Assembly (NCBI RefSeq): GCF_000151665.1
Contig: NW_013171866.1
Location: 186,001-250,000 of the forward strand
Length of the DNA: 64,000 nt
Reading direction: 5' to 3'
From: Blastocystis hominis
Taxonomy: Eukaryota > Sar > Bigyra > Opalinata > Blastocystidae
Part shown: piece after piece, positions 23,817-34,281 of the stretch
How positions within the stretch are numbered: position 1 is the stretch's first letter
Layout of the letters: the number at the start of each line of letters is the position of its first letter
Notes under the pieces: model-generated
Seen by the model: the letters and a program-made list of their open reading frames with translations, nothing else
The model's database searches: none
What the model was told of the DNA's origin: nothing
Program-made: the position numbers and the translations under genes

Positions 23817-25962
23817 TTAGTTCTCAAACGCGATATCGGCGGACGACCGGATAACCATGTTTTCCAAACGATGCTTTCCGGGCGCATTGACTCGAATAAC
23901 GCACTGCTCCTCTCTTTTCACGTCGTACCCTCTCATTCTCACCACAATTCCGATGGACATGTCATCCTTGTCAATGTCAAAGTAATGCCATCCCTTGTTC
24001 TGCACCCGAACCCCCTTCAACTCAATGGCCGCCTCGGTCTTCTTCCCATTCACCGAGCAATCGTCCTCGATCACACAGCAGCCATCCAGCACAAAATCGT
24101 CCAGGAACCAATTGGGCGTTTTGATCACCAGCACCGATCCCTTCTTTATTACCACGTTTTTACCGATATGGCGATGCAGCTCCTCCGTACACACTCCCGC
24201 TTCCGGCCACAGACACACATACGCGCCATCCTCGATGATGATGAGCTGCTCCTTCTGCGGATTGCATTCCACACATTCGTTGAGTGTCAGCAACTGCTTG
24301 CGGAACAACGCCAAAATATCCGCTTCGCCGCTTCGCGGACTCTCCTCGAAGCCAGTCTTCGCCTTCAAAATTGCCGCGCGCTGATAATCGTTTTTCACAG
24401 GAGACCACGCCATAAACCGAGGGAACGTCACTACCAAGCACGTTCGGTTCACCTCCATGACCTTGGACGCTTGCAGAAGCAGTTTCGGGTAATCCTGCAT
24501 CAATGATTCCAATCGTGTCGGCTGGAGATATTCCGTTTTGGAGCCAGGCTATTCCTCATTTCCTGAGCCAACCCACACCTTATATTTCGGATTGACGAAC
24601 TCGGGGACGATTCCATGACTCAGATTGATTACCTTCAAATACTCGCGGATATTCATGCACAAATTGTTGCAATTCCCCGGGAATCTGCGCCTCACCGCCT
24701 CCTCTCCACGCCTACGGCGAGTACCCCGTTTCGTCCGCGAAATCCCCGCGGGGATCGATGGTGTGGGAAATCACGTCTTCGAGCTGATTGTATTCCACGT
24801 TGCACACCATCTCGTCGCCGTTTTCGTGCCTCAGCAAGCACAGTCCGCCCGTCTACGTCTCGTACGGATTGGAATGGTGCGCACCTGTTCGTGCGGACGG
24901 CGCTTCACGCAGGTGCTGATCATGTGTGCATCGTTCTTCAGAGAGAGCGCGGCAACGCATGGCATCGTGTAGAAATTGACGGTGTTGGTGTCCTGGAAGA
25001 AGAAAACGCGGTGCAAATCATATCGCTCCAGCCATTTCTGGATGATTCCGTCCTACCAGCTCAGGCGAAAAACCACGGGAAATACGCGGTAGAGGCAGAA
25101 GTGAACGTCGCCGTGGCCGTGAGGCTTCTTGATGATGTGGCCTTGGGCGTCAACGGCGATTTCGCCCTCGAGATTGCGAACCGCGGGGATGCAATCCTGC
25201 ATCATGACGTAGACCTGGTCCTCGCTCATTCCGAAGTAGTTGTTCTCCTTCAGGTAGTTCACGGTGCTGATTGTGAGAAGGAAAAGAAAGAGAGAAAACA
25301 TCTCGTGGTTGTTCTCGGACGTCATGATGGCGAAGGGGAGAATGCAGTTGGGGCGGTTCGAGCGGTGCTGGAATGGAAAGGAGAGAGGGGACGTACCTGA
25401 ATAGCAAGGATCTTTTTGATGTAGAAGTTCAGGTAGGTGAGATAGGTGAAGGTTTCGATGGGAAGCCCAACCTTGATGCTGTTGTATCCCAAACGTTCAC
25501 CCAGACCGCCAGCAATCAGAACATACCCACAGTAGGTAAGCTCTTCCATTCCGATTTTCTCCATCTCGTAAAACTCCTTCGTGTTGTACTCAAAGTGAGT
25601 TACTGGGGGCACCTAGTCTCGCAGAGAGGAATAAACAAGATACAGAAGGAGTCCAGCCTTGGAAAGGGTTCTCTCCGCGCGAGGACTTGCCGAGAAGGTC
25701 TCTGCACTTCTCTACATAGGATTTTAGGCCTCCGGGATAAAAGGCGTCAAAATTCTTGACTTCCTTCACAAACTCATTAACACCTAGAACTCACATTATC
25801 CCCGCAAAACAACTCTCTTCCGTAGACAAACCCTTAAGAACGTTTTCCTGGCCACATTCCACAAGATAATCAACAAAATGTTCCTCGTCCTTACCGACGC
25901 AACTCTTTCTACAGCTAACTCAACTACCAAGCAGCCAACACAAAATCAATAGCGGAGCTCAT
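23817..25962 (-). CDS. USP: UDP-sugar pyrophosphorylase
   Basis: Makes UDP-sugars from UTP and several sugar-1-phosphates in the cytosol. Signature VLIAGGLGERLGYNSIKVGL is the nucleotide-binding loop; further family stretches are FYPGGLKSYVEKCRDLLGKS, NPFQGWTPSV, the central catalytic exons around DAQGHIIKKPHGHGDVH, VNRTCLVVTFPRFMAW, and the C-terminal left-handed beta-helix part (VVIKKGSVLVIKTPNW). First exon MSSAIDFV is joined by a 31-nt intron to KSCVGKDEEHFVDYL. Genomic stop at 23817-23819; minus-strand TGTTTGTT near 23773. About 620 aa, normal. Supplies UDP-sugars to glycosyltransferases. Confidence 0.92.
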
Positions 25963-26009
25963 GAAAAAACAATTTTGTAACAAACAAATGAGGAAATCAT
26001 TTGCGCATT

Positions 26010-27240
26010 TTAAGCTACCATTTGCTTTCTCTCAACCGATCCGCTCACGACTCCGTTCACAAACGACAGAATATTCTCAGCGGTCAATTCGTTCGACGGC
26101 GCCAGGTAGTAACCACCCTCATCCGGAATATCCACAATGCTCAGCAGAGGGCACTCCGTCTGCTGAATCATACCACGAATCTGCGTGGACACATCACCAG
26201 CCTCACGCACGTAGAAGATGGACACCTCGCCCATGATCTGCTCGGCAATCTGGTTCAGGGTCTCCACCACAGCGTCCTTCTTGGCATCATCGCAGCAATC
26301 TCCGTCCATAAACGCCACCAAGCATCGGCGAGCATTGATGTCATCGGGCTCGGCATTGAGGTCCTTCACGGCCGAAGGCAGCCAGGGGAATCCCTCCACA
26401 CCCGTCGACTTGACCGAGCTGACACCGTCGTCGGTGATGGGCTCCATCTCGGTGTTGCAGAGCACCAGCGTGGGGATTCCTTCGAATCCGAGGATGTTCT
26501 TCAGCTTCTGCACAATCGGGCTGTTGTAGCCCAGCGTCATCCACGGCATCGAGCCGTAGTACTCCTTGTACTCCTTCTCGTCGTTGTCCAGAGAGCAGAA
26601 CACCACCTCGAACGGCTGGCCAGCCTCCTGCAGCTTCTTGTACACCTCGATTAACTGCGGAGTGAACAGCTTGCAAGGACCGCACCAGTGGGCGGAGAAG
26701 TACAGACCCACATACTTGCCGGCCACAGCGGCTTCGCCGACCAGCTCGTCGCCCTTGCGGACGTTGGGAGCAACCAGCTCCTTCACGGTGGGCTGCTTCC
26801 AAGGGAAACCGTTCTCGTTGGCCAGAACGTCATCCTTGGCGTTGGGGTTCAGCACACCCTCGGGAGAGAGCATAACCAGTCTGGGGATTCCCTCCACAGC
26901 GAAGAGCTGAGACAGAGTCTCGCGCAGCTCCGCATTCTTGAAGTCGACCGCCAGCCAAGGCATGGCTCCGTAGTATTCATCAAATCCCTTCTGATCGCTA
27001 TCCTTGCTGCAGAAAACAATCTCAAAAGGTTGGCCAGCCTTCTTCAGATTCAGATAGATCTTACGAAGAACAGGAGTGAACTGGCGGCAAGGGGCGCACC
27101 AATGAGCACTATGAATGAGAAGGCAATAAAAAGGCCTACGAGAAGTATACACCCACCATCTTTCCATTAAGGGTGGAAACATCAACAGGTCCGTTCTTAG
27201 AGAGGAGAGTTTCTCCAAATACGCTAGAATAATCAGCCAT
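26010..27240 (-). CDS. Nucleoredoxin-like thioredoxin-fold protein
   Basis: 399-aa protein with two tryparedoxin-like domains, each with a redox CxxC: SAHWCAPCRQFTPVL and SAHWCGPCKLFTPQL, each followed by the nucleoredoxin block FEIVFCSKDSD.../YYGAMPWLAVDF and a GIPRLVML/GIPTLVLC cis-Pro region. A third, CxxC-less thioredoxin-like C-terminal domain follows. Start at 27240 (MADYSSVFGETLLSKNGPVD); a single 31-nt intron interrupts YFS/AHWC. Genomic TAA at 26010-26012 and minus-strand TGTTTGTT near 25980. GC and codon use are more biased than in the neighbours, which suggests high expression. Confidence 0.9.
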
Positions 27241-27666
27241 AACTTACAAATGAATTAATATTAATATGACAAACCACAATAGCAATTAGGGTCAGCTGCG
27301 CACAATAATTGGAACCTGTTTATGAGCCCAATTGATACAGAGAAGTTATAATCTTCTAATTACGAACATCTAATCAGCAGTCGATTTTTCGTTCTCTAGC
27401 TACTCAATCATGGGGGTGAACCAGGGGTGTATCGATTTGGAAAAATACATGGCTGTCCTTCAAAAATACCTAGCATACTAATGCCCACATTCTCGTGATC
27501 AGGTAGGATCCAACCAAAAAGACTAAAATATACTTAAATAAGAGATGTCTTGATTCCTTCAAACAAACACAACCGTCAAATACTAGATAGTCCGGCTTGT
27601 GCCTATTCCACGAAAGATTCAAAACAATCTGAAATCAATCATTAATCTTTTGAGTAGAAGAGGGTG
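27241..27666. other. Divergent intergenic region
   Basis: About 425 AT-rich bases between the nucleoredoxin start and the TAF4-like start. No coding or RNA feature seen; presumably a shared promoter region. Confidence 0.45.
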
Positions 27667-29973
27667 ATGAATTCTGTGTGTGCTTCATGCTGTCATTGAT
27701 CGGTAGATACCTCCAGATTGTCTCCGTATCGTGTCTAGGAGCCTTTTTGGACATAGCATAGAACGTCCAATACCTGCTGTGAGAATGGTACAAGAAAAGT
27801 TCAGACATTTCTTAAGTGTATTTATTTGGGTAACTTCGTGAAGATTAGCATTCCCTAACAGAGTGTCATGCAAATTCTTGCCACGACTGTCAGTTTATCA
27901 ACGAGCTTCTATGTTGGGATATAGCTATTTCTTAAACAAAGGTGATCACCTTTCTAGTAACTGCAACATTTCCAGCAGTGAAGGCCACTGCTACTTCCAC
28001 GAGATTGTGGAACATTTTTCGGTGTGTAAACATATGTTACTGATGAAATCCCACCCCGTCGAAAAATGCATGTTTTGCAATAAATCACTGTATACGCGTC
28101 TCATCCACATTCATTGTAGACACAGACAACAACTTCGTCAGAAGTTTGAACACGCCTATGCTTGTCAGGATCCTAAATGCACGAACTCTTCATGCCACAA
28201 ATGGAAAATGTTTATCACCCACACAAAAACCTGCCCTGTACATTTTCTCTTCTACTTTCACGCTCCAGGGCTGCTGGATGACATTCGACGAAAACCGCGT
28301 CAACAGCGTGTATCTGCTCTACCACAACACCTCCAGCGCTCAGCCTCCAACCAAACAAGAGCAATCTCAGTCCCAAGGGATGTACCCTGTCCAGTCGAAC
28401 TACATGTACCAGCAAAACTATGCAGACCGCAGTCTGGGCTCCTCCTCGCGCTCCCTGCCCGTCTCGATGTCCACATCGCAAGTGATGTCGATGAGCTCGT
28501 ACCCGAACGTCAAGCAGCAGACAGCGATGTACCCGCACCAGCACGCGATTGGCCACTCGCCGGGCGTTGCGATGCCGATGGACGGGAAGCGGCCTGCGAC
28601 GCACTCGATGGATTTGGGCAAGCGGCAGCACACGGTGATGCAGGGAGGCGCGACGGCGGGAGCGACGATGCAGAATGCGTACGCGGGGAAGCAGCCGGCG
28701 ATGCAGAACGCGATGATGAGTCAGCAGAGACAGCCGAACATGCAAGGAATGCAAGGAATGCAAGGAATGCAAGGGATGCAGGGAATGCAGGGAATGCAGA
28801 ACATGCAAAGCATGCAGGGGATGCAGAACATGCAAGGGATGCAAGGGATGCAAAGCATGCAGAACATGCAGAGCATACAAGGAATGCAGAACATGCAGGG
28901 AATGCAAGGAATGCAAAGCATGCAGAACATGCAGGGAATGCAGGGGATGCAAGGTTTGAAAAGTACACAGAGCGTGCAGAGCGTGCAGAGCGTGCAAAGC
29001 ATGCAAAGTGTGCAGAGTGTGCAGAGCATGCAAAGCGTACAGAACATGCAGAACATGCAGAACATGCAAAATATGCAGAACATGCAGAGAATTCGAAATA
29101 TGCAGGGGATGCAAAGCATGCAAGGGATGCAAAACATGCAGAGCATGCAAAATATGCAAAATATGCAGAAAATGCAAGGCATGCAAAGCATGCAGAGCAT
29201 GCAGAGCGTCCAAAACATGCAAGGAATGCAAGGAATGCAAGGAATGCAAGGGATGCAAGGAATGCAAGGGATTCGCAACATGCAGGGGATGCAGATGAAG
29301 CAATACGCTTCGCAGACCCTTCGTCAAAACCCCATGCAAAGCGGGTATCCCAACTACGCCATGACTAGCCGTCCTGCGATGCAGCAGCTGCACGATATCA
29401 AAATGACCGAGGTACACGATTCTATTTTCCATCGATCGCCTAGCAGCCCAAAGAATCGAGATCGCCGATTATCAAGAAAGACGCAGCTCCACTCACGCTG
29501 ATTCGCGTCAAAGACCACATGAACAGCATCAAAAAATGCAGGTTTGGACAGGTAGGCTCGCTTGCGATCCTGCTTTCTCTTACGAATAGAATTTCGATGG
29601 GGTTGTGGAGAAGATGCTTGAAGTGGGCGAGGAATCGGAGCGTTAGCTGTAGATCTATCTCACTCGCGTACTCAAACTGGTCCGTCAGATTTCGGTTTCG
29701 CGCGTGGGAGCAGGGAACTCGCTGGGTTTGGAGCTGGAAGAGAAGAATCCAGTGGTGGAGTATGTGAGACAGTATAGCGAGATAAAGACGACTTCGGGAC
29801 AACGAAGGAATTTATATTTGATGGGTAAGAGAGGCAGGAAAGAGTCATTGCTAGAACAGCAAGTGAACTCTTCGAAGCAAAAAGTGGAGATCACAGTGGA
29901 TGATATTCGAAGGTTCATCATGAGCGAAAAGAGCAATGCGACATACTTGCTATCCAAACAAATGATCGTGTAA
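27667..29973 (+). CDS. TAZ zinc finger - Met/Gln repeat - TAF4-like protein
   Basis: Start MNS (27667), then a 31-nt intron to IPPDCLRIVSRSLFGH. A Cys/His-rich region follows (CHANSCHDCQFINELLCD, HFSVCKHM, CMFCNK) and a TAZ-like finger: HAYACQDPKCTNSSCHKWKM, FITHTKTCPGC. The middle is polar (QQTAMYPHQHAIG) and then about 180 residues of MQG/MQN/MQS repeats (28738-29290). After short introns the C-terminus reads FDGVVEKMLEIYLTRVLKLV, YSEIKTTSGQRRNLYLM, KVEITVDDIRRFIMSEKSNA, which matches the TAF4 C-terminal histone-fold region (human ...ITRVNLRDLIFCLENE...). Likely a TFIID subunit carrying a CBP/p300-type finger. TAA at 29971-29973; its T is four bases before TGTTTGTT. The 5' exon chain is the least certain part. 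Confidence 0.7.
28738..29290 (+). repeat. Coding 9-nt repeat (Met-Gln-x)
   Basis: Tandem ATGCAAGGA-type units encode MQG/MQN/MQS/VQS triplets. All three plus frames and the reverse frames stay mostly open here, so only the flanking exons identify the true frame. Confidence 0.9.
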
Positions 29974-29975
29974 AC

Positions 29976-29992
29976 TGTTTGTTCAACAAACA
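29976..29992. terminator. Palindromic double poly(A) motif
   Basis: TGTTTGTTCAACAAACA: the plus motif (29976-29983) for the TAF4-like gene and the minus motif (29985-29992) for the tryparedoxin-like gene are back to back, one base apart, and form a perfect inverted repeat. Confidence 0.8.
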
Positions 29993-30008
29993 TTCCAAAA
30001 GCGCGCAA

Positions 30009-30454
30009 TTATTTCCATGGGAAACCCTGAGGATTCATCATAACAGAGGTTCTTCCATCACTATTATACACACCCGACTCATCCATCAAGAGCAAAGTGG
30101 GAATTCCAGAGACATCAAACGTGTTTCCAAGAGACTGACGAAGATCCTCTCGATCAAAAGGAACAGCCAACCAAGGCATGGTTCCGAAATACTCCTCAAA
30201 GTCTCTCTGGCTTCGATCGAAGCTGCAGAACACCACTTCGAAGTCCTTTCCAGCAGCCTTCAGCTGAAGGTAAGTCTGACGAAGCTTGGGAGTAAACATA
30301 CGGCAAGGAGGGCACCAATGTGCACTAAACAATCAAACATTCCCTGTATTCCCTACGAGAAGTAAAGACCGACCACTTTTCCAGCCAGGTCCGAAGTTGG
30401 CACAGGTCCGTTCTTAGAAGCAAGAGTAGCACCGAAAAGCTTTTGATAATCCAT
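30009..30454 (-). CDS. Tryparedoxin/nucleoredoxin-like protein, single domain
   Basis: About 137 aa: MDYQKLFGATLASKNGPVPT, then the redox site SAHWCPPCRMFTPKL after one intron of about 30 nt, FEVVFCSFDRSQRDFEEYFG, GTMPWLAVPFDRE and a GIPTLLLMDESG cis-Pro loop. It is a one-domain relative of the nucleoredoxin at 26.0-27.2 kb (same MPWLAV block and same intron position in FS/AHWC), suggesting a local duplication with divergence. Likely a cytosolic thiol-disulfide reductase. Genomic TAA at 30009-30011; the gene-end motif is the minus half of the palindrome at 29985. Confidence 0.88.
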
Positions 30455-30596
30455 TTAAATTAATTTTGATTGAAAAAAGTGTAGGACGGAGTGAGCCAAT
30501 CAAGTGGCTCATATTCTTCCAATTGAATAGAACTGAAAGCAAACGAATTCGCGAACATGGGGGTCTGGTAGTTCGGCTATTGACATTCCCACACGG

Positions 30597-30720
30597 TTTT
30601 GGTTCCGAACATCCCCGCAGCTTTGACTCCGAACATCCCCGCAGTTTTGACTCCGAACATCCCCGCAGTTTTGACTCCGAACATCTCCACAATTTTGACC
30701 CCGAGCATCTCCACAATTGC
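30597..30720. repeat. 24-bp minisatellite, five copies
   Basis: Unit TTTTGACTCCGAACATCCCC plus GCAG, five copies, the last two diverged. It lies between the YbaK-gene end motif (AACAAACA 30727-30734) and the start of the tryparedoxin-like gene, so it occupies that gene's upstream region. Confidence 0.9.
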
Positions 30721-30748
30721 CTTTGAGAACAAACACATCGACTGGAGC

Positions 30749-32270
30749 TTAGAACTCCTTCACCATATATCCAGGAGCGAACTTGTCAGCGAAGTACTTG
30801 AAATCCTCTCCGGAGATAATCGTCGACGCGGTGTTAATCAGGGGATGCAGACTGACCGTCTTGGCCTCCATAAGTCTTTTATCGATGATGACCTTGACCT
30901 TGTTGTCGGGATCGTTAATCTTGGCGAAGAGGGAGAGATGTCCCTGCTGCACGCCGAGCATGGTTTCGAGGAGCTGGTTATCAGCGAATCGTAGAGAGCC
31001 GCTCTTGTATTTGAGTTCCTGCATTTGAGTCCTGTCTGCGTGGCAACGCTGGTCAGTTTTTTGATGTCCACCGCGGTATCGAAGGCGGCCACCACCATCC
31101 ACAGCCCCGTGTCCGTCTCGCCGTTGGGTTTTTTGGCCTAGAGTGGAGAGTTCGCCGCTGCCCTGCCTTCAGGAAGAGGTTTTTGGTGGGCAGTCCCAGG
31201 GTCGCGTCGACGAATCGCACCACGTCCTCGACGGTCTGCGCGGCTTCGTGGTGATACGTCGTCTTGGCTCACGTCCCCGCTCCACCCCTACGTGCGCGAT
31301 GCCCTCCGCGTTCAGCACCGCGAAGATCCGCCGCTCCGCGTCGTTCGTCGCTTCCTCCACCTCGCCGCTCAGCGGCTGCCGGCTCGTTTTCTTCGCCTCG
31401 CCCGCCTCGCCGGCCTCGCTTCGCTTCTCCGCCTGCTGCTGGCTCTTCTGGTTCTTCTCGCGCTGGCGCTGGCTCTCTTCCTTCTTCGCGTTCTTGTTCT
31501 TCTCGATCGCGATCTCCGCCTGCATCGCAGCCCGCCACCGCCACTACCACGCGCGCCACGAAGTCGGGGTCCGGACGCACGTCGATCTGACCGCCCTCGC
31601 GCACCGTGGCCGCAAGCGACGTCGTCGCGAACGTCGACTGCAGGCAGCGCTGCTCCGAGCAGCGGCATCGCCACGCCGTCAGCTGCCGTTAAGCCAGACC
31701 AACACACGGCCCATCCAAGGATATCTTCGGGTAGAGGCTTCGCCACGTGGGAACCATCACGTAGCGGAACAGATTGAATGTGCTGCAGTACACAGCGATG
31801 TCCACCAGACCGAAGCTCCCACAGAAATACTCCTCGCACAGATCTTTCTCCCACTTATCCAGATAACCTGAATCACACACACTTCAAAGCACTCTACTTC
31901 CAACGCTTTTCATCACTTGGCTATACACTTCCACTTGCTCAGGACAGTCACGAACACCCATCGCAAGGAGCATCTGGATGTGGCTCTTCTATGCATTAGA
32001 GCCTTCCTCAAACCACACATGCTGAAGCAGGCAAGTACTGCTTTCTGCCTTCAAATAACTCATTGCCTCCTCCACAATCGCACTGCCTTTCTCACAGGGA
32101 GCTACACATAACCTTCTTTCTCCTCAAAAGACCATTTTCTTTGAAGACTGCACTATAATCTACAAACTCATTTTCAACATGTACAAAACGTACCAGAGTA
32201 AGAACCCTCCTCCTTTCCAAGGAAAGCCAAGCTAGCTTTCAGAAAGTACTCCTAGTTCTGAAAACTTCAT
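30749..32270 (-). CDS. GST-like domain fused to YbaK/ProX editing domain
   Basis: C-terminal half is an aminoacyl-tRNA deacylase of the YbaK/ProX type: RRIFAVLNAEGIAHV, LKYKSGSLRFADNQLLE, LFAKINDPDNKVKVIIDKRL, HPLINTASTIISGEDFKYFA. It is preceded by a charged linker (MQAEIAIEKNKNAKKEESQR...) and a region like a GST C-terminal domain (KWEKDLCEEYFCGSFGLVDI). Such proteins remove mis-charged amino acids in trans, and GST-like modules dock them in multisynthetase complexes. Inferred exons: start near 32270 (MKFSELG, uncertain), then AVFKENAPCEKGSAIVEEAM and others. Genomic TAA at 30749-30751. Specific tRNA target unknown. Confidence 0.72.
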
Positions 32271-32404
32271 GCAATTTCTCACGTTGAAGTTATTCTCGGT
32301 AATGGCAAACATATAGAAATCGAAACGGAAGCCGAATAAGCAATGAAAAGCAAAAGGGGAGTTTCAAAAGCGTTTCAAAGAGCAGAAAACAAGAATCAAA
32401 ATCG

Positions 32405-33338
32405 ATGGGTCGCAAAAAGAAGCAAGTTGAGAAGGAAGATATTTGGTGCTATTATTGTGACCGCGAGTTTGAAGATGAGAACACGCTAATCTCTCACCAG
32501 GTTGCTCGCCACTTTAAATGCGAATATTGTGGTAAGAAGTTGGGTACATTTCGTGGATTAATGGCTCACACAAAGACAAACCATCACGTTGATTTACAGG
32601 TGTAAGTATTTGTTTTATATTGTAATAAATAGTGTTCCTCATGCACTTCCTGGCCGCAATAGTACGGCAACGGATGTTCACGGAATGACTGGAATTCCTG
32701 AAACAGCTCGTTTCGGTAGTTTTGTGAATGGGTATTGATAAGTAGAGCACAAGGCGAAGAAGAACAAGGAGTTGGGTTTACCAGTTCCTCGTCGAGAAGT
32801 AGCAGTGATTCGAAATCCGAAGCAGGAGTTTGTAGCGAAGTTGGAAGAAACTCGTACGAAGAGCCAGATGGCTGACAGTTTTTCTTCAATGGTTCTTCCT
32901 TCTAGCACTTTGAATAATCCTTTTATGTCTACGTGGGAGAGAGGTTTGGGGTTGAAGTGTAGAATGGCTCCGATGGCTCCGATGGCTCCGATGGGTGGAA
33001 TGGCTCCGATGGGTGGAATGGCTCCAATGGCTCCAATGGCTCCGATGGGTGGAATGAATCCAATGGGTGGAATGGCTCCGATGAATCCGATGGCTTCGAT
33101 GAGTCCAATGGCTCCGATGAATCCGATGGCTCCAATGGCTCCGATGGCTCCGATGGCTCCAATGGCTCCGATGGCTCCAGTGAACCCAATAAACCCCGCT
33201 CAAACACCATCCACTACACAGTCAAAAGTTCCGAAAATGGTCTACACACGAACCGACATATCCATGGAAGAGTGGCGCGCTTCGCAACCAAAGTATCGTT
33301 ATCACGAATTACTCACTCTGGCGGATGCTCGTCAATAG
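32405..33338 (+). CDS. BuGZ/ZNF207 homologue
   Basis: MGRKKKQVEKEDIWCYYCDR starts two C2H2 fingers (CYYCDREF..HQVARH, CEYCGKKL...HTKTNH), exactly as in ZNF207. A 32-nt intron leads to VPHALPGRNSTATDVHGMTG, a 30-nt intron to EHKAKKNKELGLPVPRREVA. The middle is a Met/Pro/Ala/Gly low-complexity block (APMAPMGG, 32964-33185). The C-terminus TDISMEEWRASQPKYRY is the GLEBS-like Bub3-binding motif. BuGZ stabilises Bub3 at kinetochores and undergoes phase separation through its low-complexity middle. About 290 aa, TAG at 33336-33338. The last exon tail is duplicated at 37.5 kb. Confidence 0.88.
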
Positions 33339-33412
33339 TTGTATCACTCGAATTCTTGTTAACAAACAAACGAATGATATGTTTTTGCTACAAAGTGCAT
33401 CATTTCTTGATT
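33219..33412 (+). repeat. Direct repeat copy 1 (BuGZ tail and 3' flank)
   Basis: 194 bp that recur at 37499-37692 with one difference (T33229 versus C37509). Covers the last 39 codons of BuGZ, its stop and 74 bp downstream including AACAAACA. Confidence 0.97.
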
Positions 33413-34281
33413 TCTGGATGATTGCGAATAGAATGCTTTTCCAAACTATTCCCACTATCGAAATGGCATACTGACAAAACATTTTTCTGATCGATAAGAA
33501 CATATCAAAGTGTTGGCATTGAATAGAAACATATTCAAGGATTTTCAGTTAGCAGTTACACTATTGGCTCTGTATTCATTCTCTTCTCATGAAAACTGCA
33601 TTTTCGAGATTTCTAAATACTCAACTCTTTGTATTGTGCTATAGAACATGAATAGCAATCTACTTCAACTCATATTCGATTGAAACCAATGCTTATGCTA
33701 TACTCAGTTTCTACTGTGAGTTCAATGATAATCTAGATTATAACCATATTCATCACATTGTATTGGTTTGATGAAGATAATCGTATCAAAGAAATCGGTA
33801 CATGATTAATATCGATATTATTCTTTCTTTGAATGATTTTATAATAGAATATACACATTATATGAATGTAAATTAAATGACTAAAAAGTTCTACACTTTA
33901 TCTACTAATAAGATTAGAGTATCGATTGAATCTTGCTTGTTACAGTATGTATATGATATCTAGAAACATCATACTCTCTAGTCTTGTAATTCTTTCCCTC
34001 TTTTTCCAATACCAATCCAATCTCCATTGATAAAGATACCTTATTCGATACAACCAAAACTAACTATTATTGAAATTCCCTTAGTTGCTAGTTCTCTGAG
34101 TAGTTGAGGGAAATAGTATAATACACAACAATCCAATTCATTATCATTTGATGTTTTCATTTTCTATTACATAGTTTAGCTACTTATCATTCAGTTTGTA
34201 ACAAAGTAAACATAAATACATATAATACTCTTTTCAAAAACCATGAGAACTATTCAATGTAATTTACAAATATCCAGTATT
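33413..34281. other. AT-rich intergenic, no gene seen
   Basis: About 870 AT-rich bases between BuGZ and the LRR gene end. Only short random frames; no RNA gene or named repeat seen. Confidence 0.5.

Noticed and set aside
28215-29432. 405-codon minus frame and 501-codon alternative plus frame over the Met-Gln repeats
   Set aside because: The 9-nt repeat keeps several frames open. Only the MQx frame connects to the TAZ-finger and TAF4-like exons.
33309-33503. Minus frame over the BuGZ 3' end
   Set aside because: Overlaps BuGZ stop and AT-rich flank, no family signal.
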